From Deltaproteobacteria bacterium (GTDB lineage: Bacteria; Desulfobacterota; Desulfobacteria; Desulfobacterales; JAUVVS01), in the NCBI GenBank assembly GCA_030604545.1, contig JAUVVS010000141.1:1-6129 (forward strand): a DNA stretch of 6,129 bases, written 5' to 3'. Positions 1 through 6,036 of the stretch are shown here, one piece after another. The first letter of the stretch is position 1; each line of letters begins with the position of its first letter. The translations under genes were made by a program, and so were the position numbers. The notes beneath the pieces are model-generated. The model made no database searches, had not been told where the DNA came from, and worked only from the letters and a program-made list of their open reading frames with translations.

Positions 1-203
1 AGCTTTTTAGCATAGTAAAACGGTTAATATATTTCCTTCATATTCCGCCATATCTTAAATTCAAATCAAAGGATATCATCCAAATTTCATGCAATTCCAC
101 GACATTTAAAGGTTCACAGTAATTTTTTCAAGCTGAACGACGAGGTCTGACATTATTAAAAATATCAAATTGTTTTGAGCTGTAAAAATTCGGATTGACA
201 CCA

Positions 204-208
204 GGAGG
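204..208 (+). promoter_or_regulatory. Ribosome binding site of the QueG-like gene
   Basis: GGAGG, within AGGAGG at 203-208, lies four bases before the ATG at 213. It decides the start. The in-frame TTG at 195 lies upstream of this motif and has no Shine-Dalgarno sequence of its own, and the motif would fall inside the coding sequence if TTG were used. No clear promoter could be assigned in the AT-rich 194 bases upstream. Confidence 0.75.
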
Positions 209-212
209 AACA

Positions 213-1007
213 ATGGATTCAAGAGCAACCACAGAGGATCTCAGAGAGTTAGTGGAGGAATTTGTATCTTCTTATCCCTTAAAAGCAGATGTACGAAACT
301 GGTGGCGTAAACCACTTTTAGTGACGGCTAAAGCAGATGACCGTTTTAAAATCCTTCCGAAAATCGCCTCTGACGAACATATATTGCCATGGGAACTAAT
401 GCCATCGGCCAAAACTGTAATTGTCTTTTTTATTCCATTTATTAAGGAACTCATTGAGGAAAATAGCATCGGCAAATTTCCTTGCCGCAACTGGGGCCTG
501 GCTTATGAAGGGACGAATGACCTTATCGGGGTTCTCGCTGAAAGGATCAAAGAATATCTGATCGAGCGAGGCTATAAGTCAGCCATCACACCTGCCACCC
601 ACAACTTTGATGCTGTTAAACTGGTTGCTGGATGGTCCCACAAACATCTTGCCCATATATCCGGGCTTGGGCGCTTCGGTGTCAACGCTCAATTAATCAC
701 TCCCTCAGGCTGTGCCGGTCGTCTTGGCAGCCTGGTTACCGATGCCGATCTGGGAGATAGTTACATTGTTAAATCCCGGGAACTTTGTCTTCACAAAGCC
801 GGCGAAGAGTGCCTGAAATGTCTAAAGCAATGTCCAGTTGGCGCCTTGAACCAAAAGGGGATCGATCGTCAGTGTTGCTATACCCGCCTTAAACTAAATT
901 TGAAACACACCAAAGCTCTGGCTGGTCTTAAGGAGACAACTCATGTCTGCGGTAAATGCGTTACAAACTTACCTTGCAGTTTCCATCCCATGGAACAAAA
1001 GAAATAA
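213..1007 (+). CDS. Short epoxyqueuosine reductase-like 4Fe-4S protein
   Basis: The predicted protein has 264 residues from the ATG at 213 and is probably cytoplasmic, with no signal peptide or membrane segment. Residues 150-158 (SGLGRFGVN) match the AGLGxxGKN-type signature of the QueG/COG1600 family, and a glycine-rich stretch with an LGSLVTD motif follows at 171-177. The C-terminal part carries clustered cysteines: C192, C200, C203 and C207 in a CxxCxxxCP ferredoxin-like motif, C221 and C222, then C246, C249 and C255 in a CGKC...PC motif. This suggests one or two [4Fe-4S] clusters. True QueG reduces epoxyqueuosine to queuosine in tRNA using cobalamin, but it is roughly 350 or more residues long with two full ferredoxin motifs. 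This protein is about 100 residues shorter and its second motif is abbreviated. It belongs to the short relatives common in anaerobes, whose substrate is unknown to me. I therefore infer a redox iron-sulfur role but assign no reaction and no gene symbol. It stands alone, followed by a 254-base gap before the sigma gene. Confidence 0.85.
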   Translation: MDSRATTEDLRELVEEFVSSYPLKADVRNWWRKPLLVTAKADDRFKILPKIASDEHILPWELMPSAKTVIVFFIPFIKELIEENSIGKFPCRNWGLAYEGTNDLIGVLAERIKEYLIERGYKSAITPATHNFDAVKLVAGWSHKHLAHISGLGRFGVNAQLITPSGCAGRLGSLVTDADLGDSYIVKSRELCLHKAGEECLKCLKQCPVGALNQKGIDRQCCYTRLKLNLKHTKALAGLKETTHVCGKCVTNLPCSFHPMEQKK

Positions 1008-1049
1008 CCATTAGCCTTGCGTTCGATCTCCCAAAAAATCTGAAGTTTT

Positions 1050-1156
1050 TGTAACACTTTAGCCCTTTGAAACCAGTTTATACAAATAAGCTTGAAAGGT
1101 GATTAAATTTAATTATCTTTCAAGCGGCCTTATTTTCAAACAGCTAAAATATTACA
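1050..1156. repeat. Palindromic MITE-like repeat, copy 1
   Basis: The arms at 1050-1072 and 1134-1156 are imperfect inverted repeats matching at 19 of 23 positions (TGTAA..TTTAGC..TTTGAAA against its complement). Nested inside is a second stem, CTTGAAAG at 1091-1098 with CTTTCAAG at 1117-1124, around a perfect palindrome at 1102-1113. A second copy lies in inverted orientation at the far end of the window (6037-6129). No coding potential is seen. It could also act as a terminator between the QueG-like gene and the sigma gene. A mobile or REP-type origin is inferred from having two copies and terminal inverted repeats. Confidence 0.7.
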
Positions 1157-1172
1157 AGTTTTTTTATTTTTT

Positions 1173-1203
1173 TGTAAACAAAATCATCTGGATTGTCGTC
1201 ATA
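1173..1203 (+). promoter_or_regulatory. Candidate ECF-type autoregulatory promoter of the sigma gene
   Basis: TGTAAAC at 1173-1179 is followed, after 17 bases, by CGTC at 1197-1200 and then ATA. This resembles the AAC / CGTC layout of group ECF promoters, which often sit upstream of the sigma gene itself. Transcription would begin near 1207, leaving a leader of about 55 bases. The -35 lacks the usual GGAAC guanines, so the call rests on spacing and the CGTC core. The -35 also overlaps a small TTACAA/TTGTAA inverted repeat (1152-1157 and 1172-1177) flanking a T-rich run. Confidence 0.4.
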
Positions 1204-1261
1204 GATAATAGAGATTGGATGAACATAATTAAATCGGCGGCATTTCTGATGTAGTGTAGAG

Positions 1262-1858
1262 ATGGAGTTCAGATCGGAATTGAAAAAGGATCCTCTTCAT
1301 AATCTTACTCATTTGGTCGGAAGTGCCAGATCCGGTAACAGGGCATCAATGGAAGAACTGGCAAATCTGTTCCATAAAGAGATTTTCCGCATGGTATATT
1401 ACAGAACCGGATCACGGATGGATGCAGAAGACCTGACCCAGGAAATATTTATAAAGATGTCAAAAAATCTTAACAGCTTAAAGGATCCATCCCGTTTCAA
1501 GGCATGGCTCTATAGTATTGCCCTAAATCGGGTGAGGGATTTTTATCGAAAAAAGAAGTTGCTGTCATTTTTTAACATTACAACAATAGATGAGGAGGCT
1601 GAACAGTCAGGCGAGTCAAATACAGGCTTAGATCGTATCATGGGGAAAGAATTCTGGGATCAATTTTATAACTTGACACGACAATTGTCCCGAAAAGAAA
1701 GGGAGGCCTTTATATTGCGGTATGTTGATCAACTTGGAATCAGGGAAATTGCAGAAACGTTGAAAAATAACGAAAGCACCGTCAAAACACATTTATATAG
1801 AGCCCTGAAAAAGTTCAAAGAGGCTCCAGGACTCAGATCACTTCTGAGAGACCTTTGA
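1262..1858 (+). CDS. ECF-type RNA polymerase sigma-70 family factor
   Basis: This 198-residue cytoplasmic protein has only sigma regions 2 and 4, as expected of extracytoplasmic-function sigma factors. Region 2 spans about residues 33-100. It includes DAEDLTQEIF (54-63), which contacts the polymerase coiled coil, and FKAWLYSIALNRVRDFYRKK (79-98), which opens and reads the -10 element. After a variable linker, region 4 covers about 142-187. It starts LSRKEREAF and has a helix-turn-helix around LGIREIAETL and ESTVKTHLYRALKKF, which would bind the -35. The start is the ATG at 1262; an in-frame TGA at 1247 limits extension and no strong ribosome binding site is visible. The partner anti-sigma gene lies downstream, but a repeat element now separates them. 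That element supplies the last two residues (D197, L198) and the stop. Without it the frame would run to 200 residues and overlap the next gene. The regulon is unknown. Confidence 0.92.
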   Translation: MEFRSELKKDPLHNLTHLVGSARSGNRASMEELANLFHKEIFRMVYYRTGSRMDAEDLTQEIFIKMSKNLNSLKDPSRFKAWLYSIALNRVRDFYRKKKLLSFFNITTIDEEAEQSGESNTGLDRIMGKEFWDQFYNLTRQLSRKEREAFILRYVDQLGIREIAETLKNNESTVKTHLYRALKKFKEAPGLRSLLRDL

Positions 1859-2050
1859 AAAACGTCCCCTTTTGCCCAATTTCTGTGCCTGCCCCGTGAA
1901 ATGCGGAGCCTATTTCTCTGGGGTCAGACTCAACATTTTGCACGAAGTGAAGCTTTAGCGCTATCCTCAAAATACTTAAAGTATTCCTGTGGTTAAAATT
2001 TTCGTCTTCCTTGAACTTGAACAAAATTGAACATTTTTCAAAGGTCTCTA
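1847..2050. mobile_element. ~200 bp non-autonomous MITE-like element between sigma and anti-sigma genes
   Basis: The ends at 1847-1865 and 2031-2049 are inverted repeats matching at 18 of 19 positions (AGAGACCTTTGAAAAACGT on the left). Weaker similarity continues inwards for about another 20 bases. The interior contains a hairpin (CCCC 1892-1895 and GAAAT 1898-1902 pairing with ATTTC 1912-1916 and GGGG 1920-1923) and a perfect AATACTT/AAGTATT palindrome at 1971-1985. No transposase or other plausible gene is present. TGAGAG occurs at 1845-1850 and again at 2051-2056 and may be the target duplication, although it partly overlaps the inverted repeat, so the exact boundary is uncertain by a few bases. 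The element supplies the sigma gene's stop codon. Confidence 0.75.
1892..1923. repeat. Internal hairpin of the 200 bp element
   Basis: CCCC at 1892-1895 and GAAAT at 1898-1902 face ATTTC at 1912-1916 and GGGG at 1920-1923, around a nine-base loop. In a sigma/anti-sigma transcript this would fold immediately after the sigma stop and could affect read-through or mRNA decay. There is no U-run after it, so it is not a typical intrinsic terminator. Confidence 0.55.
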
Positions 2051-2052
2051 TG

Positions 2053-2060
2053 AGAGGAAG
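2053..2060 (+). promoter_or_regulatory. Ribosome binding site of the anti-sigma gene
   Basis: AGAGGAAG lies six bases before the ATG at 2067 and just outside the right end of the 200 bp element. A second possible site, AAGGA at 2070-2074, would serve the in-frame ATG at 2082 with seven-base spacing, which would shorten the protein by five residues. The upstream site is preferred because its ATG also gives the ATGA overlap once the element is removed in silico. Confidence 0.6.
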
Positions 2061-2066
2061 CCTATC

Positions 2067-2678
2067 ATGAAGGAAAAAAGCATGCATCTGAATGAAGATC
2101 AGATTCTTGTATCACTGGTAGATGAAAATGATTTGCCGGAAGACTTAAAAAGTCACATTCAGGCATGTCCGATTTGCCAAGAGAAAAAAATAGCTCTCAT
2201 GTCTGAGCTTGAAAATCTTGGGAAAACGGCAAAAGCTTTTGCACCCCTGCCACGTCAAAAGCCGGTACTTTTTTTACAAAAATCTCGGTATTATATTTTC
2301 CGCAGACCGGTACTTACAGCAGGGTTTGCTATGATTCTAATCATCATGTGTCTATTTAGCTTCCAATTGTTTACTGATTCATCAAAACAGATAACAACAA
2401 GATTAGCCATGGAAACGGAAGAGGATCTGTATCTATTGGAGGACATATTAGAAGAATCAGCTCTGCCGGAATATTACCTGGATATTGCTGTTACTTTCAA
2501 TAGCTATTTTGATGATGAATTTCTGGAATTTATTATTCCTCAGGAGGAACAATCCAATTCCGTATATAGTAGTTCTCAAAATAACGTTCCGTTTCAAAGA
2601 CTGTATGCAGCGTCTAAGCTTCCGAGCGAATTCAATTGGGGATATTTGATTAAGCGTTCTCGGCGAAGTGGAGCGTAA
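2067..2678 (+). CDS. Membrane-anchored zinc-finger anti-sigma factor
   Basis: The predicted protein has 203 residues. The N-terminal cytoplasmic part has H30-xxx-C34-xx-C37, the zinc-binding motif of ZAS/zf-HC2 anti-sigma factors, in a short helical context that would bind the adjacent ECF sigma factor. One hydrophobic segment at about 81-102 (VLTAGFAMILIIMCLFSFQL) is preceded by basic residues K72, R74, R79 and R80, so the N-terminus should be inside and the rest outside the membrane. The outer domain (about 103-203) is acidic, with an EEDLYLLEDILEE stretch, and I do not recognise it; it may sense the signal or recruit a protease. Position after the sigma gene supports the pairing. The last eleven residues (193-203) are encoded by a palindromic repeat, so the native C-terminus may have been altered. 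Loss of the sigma/anti-sigma overlap probably changed its expression. Confidence 0.82.
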   Translation: MKEKSMHLNEDQILVSLVDENDLPEDLKSHIQACPICQEKKIALMSELENLGKTAKAFAPLPRQKPVLFLQKSRYYIFRRPVLTAGFAMILIIMCLFSFQLFTDSSKQITTRLAMETEEDLYLLEDILEESALPEYYLDIAVTFNSYFDDEFLEFIIPQEEQSNSVYSSSQNNVPFQRLYAASKLPSEFNWGYLIKRSRRSGA

Positions 2679-2760
2679 AAATTGAAGCTGTTTGAGTCCC
2701 GAGCATAGCGAGGTCGAGTTCTTTAATTTTAGCGCAGCGAGCCATAGAACGCTTCAAATA
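2643..2760. repeat. Long imperfect palindromic repeat overlapping the anti-sigma 3' end
   Basis: The outer arms pair: TATTTGA plus AGCGTTCT at 2643-2660 with AGAACGCTTCAAATA at 2746-2760, the left arm carrying about three extra bases. An inner stem pairs AAAATTGAAG (2677-2686) with CTTTAATTTT (2721-2730) except for one G-T position. The centre holds a GC-richer loop with CGAGCATAGCGAGG. The element is non-coding apart from the eleven anti-sigma codons on its left arm. The structure is that of a REP/MITE-like extragenic element. No second copy is present in this window, so its repeat status is inferred from structure alone. Confidence 0.6.
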
Positions 2761-2803
2761 GACCCACGATGAGCTCGGAAGCTTAGACGCGAATCAATCG
2801 GAA

Positions 2804-2844
2804 CATATTTTTGAAAACCGCTATAACCTCCAGCGCGATATAGC
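2804..2844. repeat. Short repeat shared with the polA upstream region, plus a small hairpin
   Basis: Positions 2804-2819 are identical over 16 bases to the reverse complement of 6114-6129. A TATA and a GCGCGA follow in both places at different spacing. Here a GCTATA (2820-2825) and TATAGC (2839-2844) pair forms a six-base stem. It may be a decayed relative of the end of the palindromic element seen upstream of polA. Confidence 0.35.
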
Positions 2845-2845
2845 C

Positions 2846-2872
2846 TTGACTCTATAAAACTTTTCTGATAAC
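2846..2872 (+). promoter_or_regulatory. Possible sigma-70 type promoter of the 64-residue protein gene
   Basis: TTGACT at 2846-2851 is a five-of-six match to the -35 consensus. The best nearby -10 is GATAAC at 2867-2872 with a short 15-base spacer, so the assignment is weak. The leader to the ATG at 2918 would be about 40 bases. Confidence 0.25.
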
Positions 2873-2917
2873 GAATCTATATTATTACAAAAACTTTAAA
2901 GCGAAAAGGTATATAAA

Positions 2918-3112
2918 ATGGGATCAGTTGATGAACAAATTTTAAGGACAACAAAGGAAATCGTTGTCAAATTTATTGAAACCGGCCGTGTTTCCCCAAC
3001 CGGCTTCAATAAGGCCTTCAAAAATATTTACAATGCGGTCGAAGAAGCCGTAAAGGGCTCTGAAAAGCCGATTGAACCGATTGAACAAGAAAGTGAAGAA
3101 GCTAAAAAATAG
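2918..3112 (+). CDS. Conserved-looking small helical protein, 64 residues, function unknown
   Basis: The ATG at 2918 has AAGG at 2906-2909 eight bases upstream, and the frame ends in TAG. The protein is predicted mostly helical. Residues 5-45 (DEQILRTTKEIVVKFIETG and the following VSPTGFNKAFKNIYNAVEEAV) form an amphipathic block, and the tail (49-64) is rich in Glu, Lys and Pro and probably disordered. There is no signal peptide, membrane segment or cysteine. The pattern T-x-x-IV-x-x-FI...V-x-P...F-x-x-IY-x-AV faintly recalls the N-terminal helical region of MucR/Ros-type regulators, but the zinc-finger DNA-binding part is absent; this is a resemblance, not an assignment. It stands alone after the anti-sigma gene, with 239 non-coding bases between, and converges on polA. 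Its regular heptad-like composition, ribosome binding site and clean frame support it being real. Confidence 0.7.
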   Translation: MGSVDEQILRTTKEIVVKFIETGRVSPTGFNKAFKNIYNAVEEAVKGSEKPIEPIEQESEEAKK

Positions 3113-3151
3113 CGCTTTTTAACCTAACCTGGGCAAATCGGAAGAAATAAT

Positions 3152-3228
3152 CGTTATTTGTTATTAGTTACTTGTTATTAGTTTAAGGTATCAATTTTCA
3201 TCATTCAAATAACGAATAACCAATAACT
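3152..3228. repeat. TTATT-rich direct and inverted repeats between convergent genes
   Basis: TTGTTATTAGTT occurs at 3158-3169 and again at 3172-3183, a 14-base period. CGTTATTTG at 3152-3160 is exactly complementary to CAAATAACG at 3206-3214, and related AATAAC units follow up to 3228. A transcript from either strand could fold here, so it may serve as a bidirectional terminator for the 64-residue protein gene and polA. No GC-rich stem with a U-tail is present. Confidence 0.4.
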
Positions 3229-3293
3229 TAGAGTGCATAGTTCTCATGTGAAATATTTTTTACCACAAAAGCACAAATTTCAGAACTAACCCT

Positions 3294-5975
3294 TCAGTGG
3301 ACCTCGGCCCAGTTTTCACCATATCCAACATTCACCTTAAGCGGCACCCTGAGGTCCCAGATTCCTTCCATAATCTCTCTTATGAGATTTTTTGCCTCAT
3401 CGAGTTCATCAGGAGGTACTTCAAATATAAGCTCATCATGTACCGAAAGAAGCATTACAGATTGAAAACCCCTTTCTGTAAATGCAGCATCCACTTTTAT
3501 CATGGCCAGCTTTATAAGGTCTGCCGCCGTACCCTGAATAGGGGTATTGATTGCCGTCCTTTCGGCAAACTGGCGCAAGTTTCTATTGGAACTGTTTATA
3601 TCCGGCAAAAAACGGATTCGACCGAGAAGGGTGCTTGTCTGTTTTGATTCTTTGACATCTTTGATGGCCCGGTCAATAAACTGTTTAACACCTTTGTACC
3701 TTGCAAAGTAATTATCAATATAGGATTTTGCCATCTTATGGCTTATGCCCAGCTCTTTTGAAAGGCCAAAAGGACTCATACCGTATATGATACCGAAGTT
3801 TATGATTTTTGCATGCCTCCTTAACTCGGAAGTAATAAAAGACGGAAAAACTTGGAACACTTCGTTTGCCGTTCGGGTATGGATATCCTCATCATCCATA
3901 AAAGCTTTTATCAGAATTTGATCTTCAGAATAGTGTGCAAGAATACGAAGTTCTATCTGGGAATAATCTGCTGAAACCATATGCCATCCCTTCTTTGGCA
4001 CAAACGCTCTTCGTATTTCCCTCCCCTCTTCCGTCCTGACAGGAATGTTTTGAAGATTCGGATCAGAGCTGCTTAGGCGGCCTGTGGCGGTAACTGTTTG
4101 GTTATATGAAGTATGGATACGCCCCGTTTCCGGATTAATAAGGTCTATCAAAGCATCTGCATATGTTGATTTCAATTTTGCCAATGTCCTATGCCTCAAT
4201 ATCATGGCGGGAAGTTCATGAAGGGAGGCAAGCGCTGTTAAAACATCCACATCCGTTGAATAACCGGTCTTTTTTTTAGTCTTTTTCTGGACGGGTAGTT
4301 CAAGCTTTTCAAAAAGTATCTTCCCCAGCTGCTGTGAAGACTTTATGTTGAATTCTTCGCCGGCAACCGAGTATATTCTCTTTTCGAGTTCATCAAGTTG
4401 ATGTTCAAATGACTTTGATAGAAGGTTGAGTCTATCTTTATCTACAAATATTCCCGTCATCTCCATTTTCATCAAAACAGGTATAAGAGGCATCTCCACT
4501 TTTTGAAAAAGTTCTACCAGATCCATCTCACTAATTTTAGGCATCAAAACGTTGTAAGCCATAAGTGTGATGTCTGCATCCTCGCATGCATAGGGCACTG
4601 CCCTTTCCAGGGGCACCTCACTAAAACCCGTAATTTTTTTGCCTTTACCGGTTACCTCTTTGTATGAAATCGTTTTATGGTCAAGAAAATCGAGCGCAAT
4701 TTGATCCAGACCGTGTGCCCGTTTTGAAGGATTAATGAGATAGGATGCAACCATAGTGTCGGACATTACCCCATCAAGGTTTATTCCGTGGCGAGCAAGA
4801 ACCATCCAGTCATATTTTATATTCTGCCCGATTTTTTTGATTTCCGGGTTTTCAAGTACAGGTTTCAACAGTTTTAAAACATCTCTAAGCTCAAGCTGCT
4901 CAGGTACATCCGGATAATCATGGGCACAAGGAATATAAAATGCCTCATCAGGTTTTATTGAAAAGGATAATCCCACAATCGCTGCTTTCATGGGATCTTT
5001 GGAAGTGGTCTCCGTATCAAGAGCGAAGATTTCCGAACCCTTAAGGGATGCAATCAGATCATTAAGTGCATTCAAGCTCTGAATTGACTGGTAGTTCTTG
5101 TTGGAAAGATCTTTTTTTCCCGGAAGTGTCTGCTGTAATTGCCTGAATTCCAATTCCTTAAATAACTCGGAAAGTCGATCGTTATCAGGGCCTTTAAGCT
5201 CAAAGTCTTGTAAATCAAATTGTAAAGGAACCCTCGTATCTATTTTGACAAGCTCTCTGCTCAAAAAAGCCTGGTCTTTATACTTAACCAGGTTCTCATG
5301 CTGTTTTTTCTTTGTTATCTTATCAACCTGTTCATATAATTGTTCCATACTTCCAAAGTTTTGAATCAGAGAAAGTGCCGTTTTTTGGCCTATACCGGGC
5401 ACGCCGGGAATATTATCCGATGTATCTCCTGACAGACCCATGACATCAATCATTTGATGTGGCTCAATTCCATATGTTTCTCTTACGACATCCACATCTA
5501 TTTTCATATCTTTCATTGGATCCCAGATAATGGAATTTACCGTAACAAGTTGTAAGAAGTCCTTATCTCCCGTAACCATTATCACGGAAAAACCGGCTTC
5601 CTCTGCAATATACGCCAGTGTACCGATTAAGTCATCTGCCTCGTAACCGGTCATTTCAATAACCGAAAAATTGAACCCCGCTGTTATATCCTTTATATAT
5701 GGGATCTGGACAGACATATCTTCCGGCATGGGAGGTCTGTTGGCCTTGTACTCTTTGTAAATCTTATGTCTGAAAGTAGGACCTTTTGCATCAAAGACCA
5801 TTGCCGCATATTCAGGGGTTTGCTCTTCCATCAATTTTACCAGCATCCTGGAAAATCCAAAAACAGCATTTGTAGGAAGACCTTTTGAATTGGAGAGTCC
5901 TCTGATCGCATGATATGCTCGATGAATATACGCACTTCCGTCTATTAAAAATAATGTTTTATCTTTTCTTTCCAC
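3294..5975 (-). CDS. polA: DNA polymerase I with 5' nuclease and proofreading domains
   Basis: This 893-residue cytoplasmic enzyme fills gaps, removes RNA primers from Okazaki fragments and acts in excision repair. All three domains are present. The 5'-3' nuclease (about 1-290) shows FLIDGSAY (9-16), GYEADDLIG (110-118), TGDKDF (135-140) and GLSGDTSDNIPGVPGIGQKTA (180-200). The 3'-5' exonuclease (about 300-490) is intact, with D320 and E322 (DTE), N385/D389 and Y462/D466, so unlike many bacterial PolA proteins it should proofread. The polymerase domain has motif A DYSQIELR from D670, motif B with R719, K723, F727 and Y731, and motif C HDE at 846-848; each lies 35 residues before the E. coli Pol I equivalent, which confirms full length. 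F727 corresponds to E. coli F762. The start is GTG, supported by AAGGA nine bases upstream and by the conserved LIDGS motif close behind. It is convergent with the 64-residue gene and has no operon partner in the window. Confidence 0.98.
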   Translation of the reverse strand: MERKDKTLFLIDGSAYIHRAYHAIRGLSNSKGLPTNAVFGFSRMLVKLMEEQTPEYAAMVFDAKGPTFRHKIYKEYKANRPPMPEDMSVQIPYIKDITAGFNFSVIEMTGYEADDLIGTLAYIAEEAGFSVIMVTGDKDFLQLVTVNSIIWDPMKDMKIDVDVVRETYGIEPHQMIDVMGLSGDTSDNIPGVPGIGQKTALSLIQNFGSMEQLYEQVDKITKKKQHENLVKYKDQAFLSRELVKIDTRVPLQFDLQDFELKGPDNDRLSELFKELEFRQLQQTLPGKKDLSNKNYQSIQSLNALNDLIASLKGSEIFALDTETTSKDPMKAAIVGLSFSIKPDEAFYIPCAHDYPDVPEQLELRDVLKLLKPVLENPEIKKIGQNIKYDWMVLARHGINLDGVMSDTMVASYLINPSKRAHGLDQIALDFLDHKTISYKEVTGKGKKITGFSEVPLERAVPYACEDADITLMAYNVLMPKISEMDLVELFQKVEMPLIPVLMKMEMTGIFVDKDRLNLLSKSFEHQLDELEKRIYSVAGEEFNIKSSQQLGKILFEKLELPVQKKTKKKTGYSTDVDVLTALASLHELPAMILRHRTLAKLKSTYADALIDLINPETGRIHTSYNQTVTATGRLSSSDPNLQNIPVRTEEGREIRRAFVPKKGWHMVSADYSQIELRILAHYSEDQILIKAFMDDEDIHTRTANEVFQVFPSFITSELRRHAKIINFGIIYGMSPFGLSKELGISHKMAKSYIDNYFARYKGVKQFIDRAIKDVKESKQTSTLLGRIRFLPDINSSNRNLRQFAERTAINTPIQGTAADLIKLAMIKVDAAFTERGFQSVMLLSVHDELIFEVPPDELDEAKNLIREIMEGIWDLRVPLKVNVGYGENWAEVH

Positions 5976-5984
5976 GCTCTGTAA

Positions 5985-5989
5985 TCCTT
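5985..5989 (-). promoter_or_regulatory. Ribosome binding site of polA
   Basis: Read on the minus strand, AAGGA ends nine bases before the GTG codon at 5975-5973. This spacing, and the absence of an ATG close to the conserved N-terminal motif, supports GTG as the start. Confidence 0.65.
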
Positions 5990-5998
5990 TTATATCTA

Positions 5999-6021
5999 TT
6001 AGTATTGAAATAAATACTTAA
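5999..6021. promoter_or_regulatory. Small inverted repeat in the polA leader or promoter region
   Basis: AGTATT at 6001-6006 and AATACT at 6013-6018 form a six-base inverted repeat around GAAATA, with partial extension on both sides. It sits about 25-45 bases upstream of the polA start, next to TATA-rich sequence (TATATAAC on the minus strand near 6025-6032) that could be a -10 region. It might be an operator or chance in AT-rich DNA. Confidence 0.25.
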
Positions 6022-6036
6022 AATGTTATATAATCA

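Noticed and set aside
195..212. Upstream in-frame TTG start for the QueG-like gene
   Set aside because: It lacks a ribosome binding site and would place the strong AGGAGG inside the coding sequence; the ATG at 213 fits better.
272..490. 72-codon minus-strand frame inside the QueG-like gene
   Set aside because: It lies wholly within a well-supported gene and shows no family features.
1031..1050. AAAAAA...TTTTT hairpin as an intrinsic terminator of the QueG-like gene
   Set aside because: The stem is only A-T pairs and too weak; the palindrome at 1050-1156 is the better candidate if there is a terminator.
1847..2050. Complete insertion sequence
   Set aside because: The element is only about 200 bp and encodes no transposase, so at most it is a non-autonomous derivative.
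1833..2087. 84-codon open frame on the minus strand between the sigma and anti-sigma genes
   Set aside because: It spans the 200 bp element and both of its inverted repeats, has no recognisable domain, and overlaps the ends of two real genes.
3152..3228. Possible CRISPR-like array
   Set aside because: There are only two short unit copies with a two-base gap, no regular spacers and no cas genes nearby.
3297..3647. 116-codon plus-strand frame opposite the polA 3' end
   Set aside because: It is antisense to the conserved polymerase motif C region; its composition follows from the polA codons.
5098..5364. 88-codon plus-strand frame opposite the polA nuclease region
   Set aside because: It is Ser/Cys/Leu-rich low-complexity translation antisense to polA, with no independent support.
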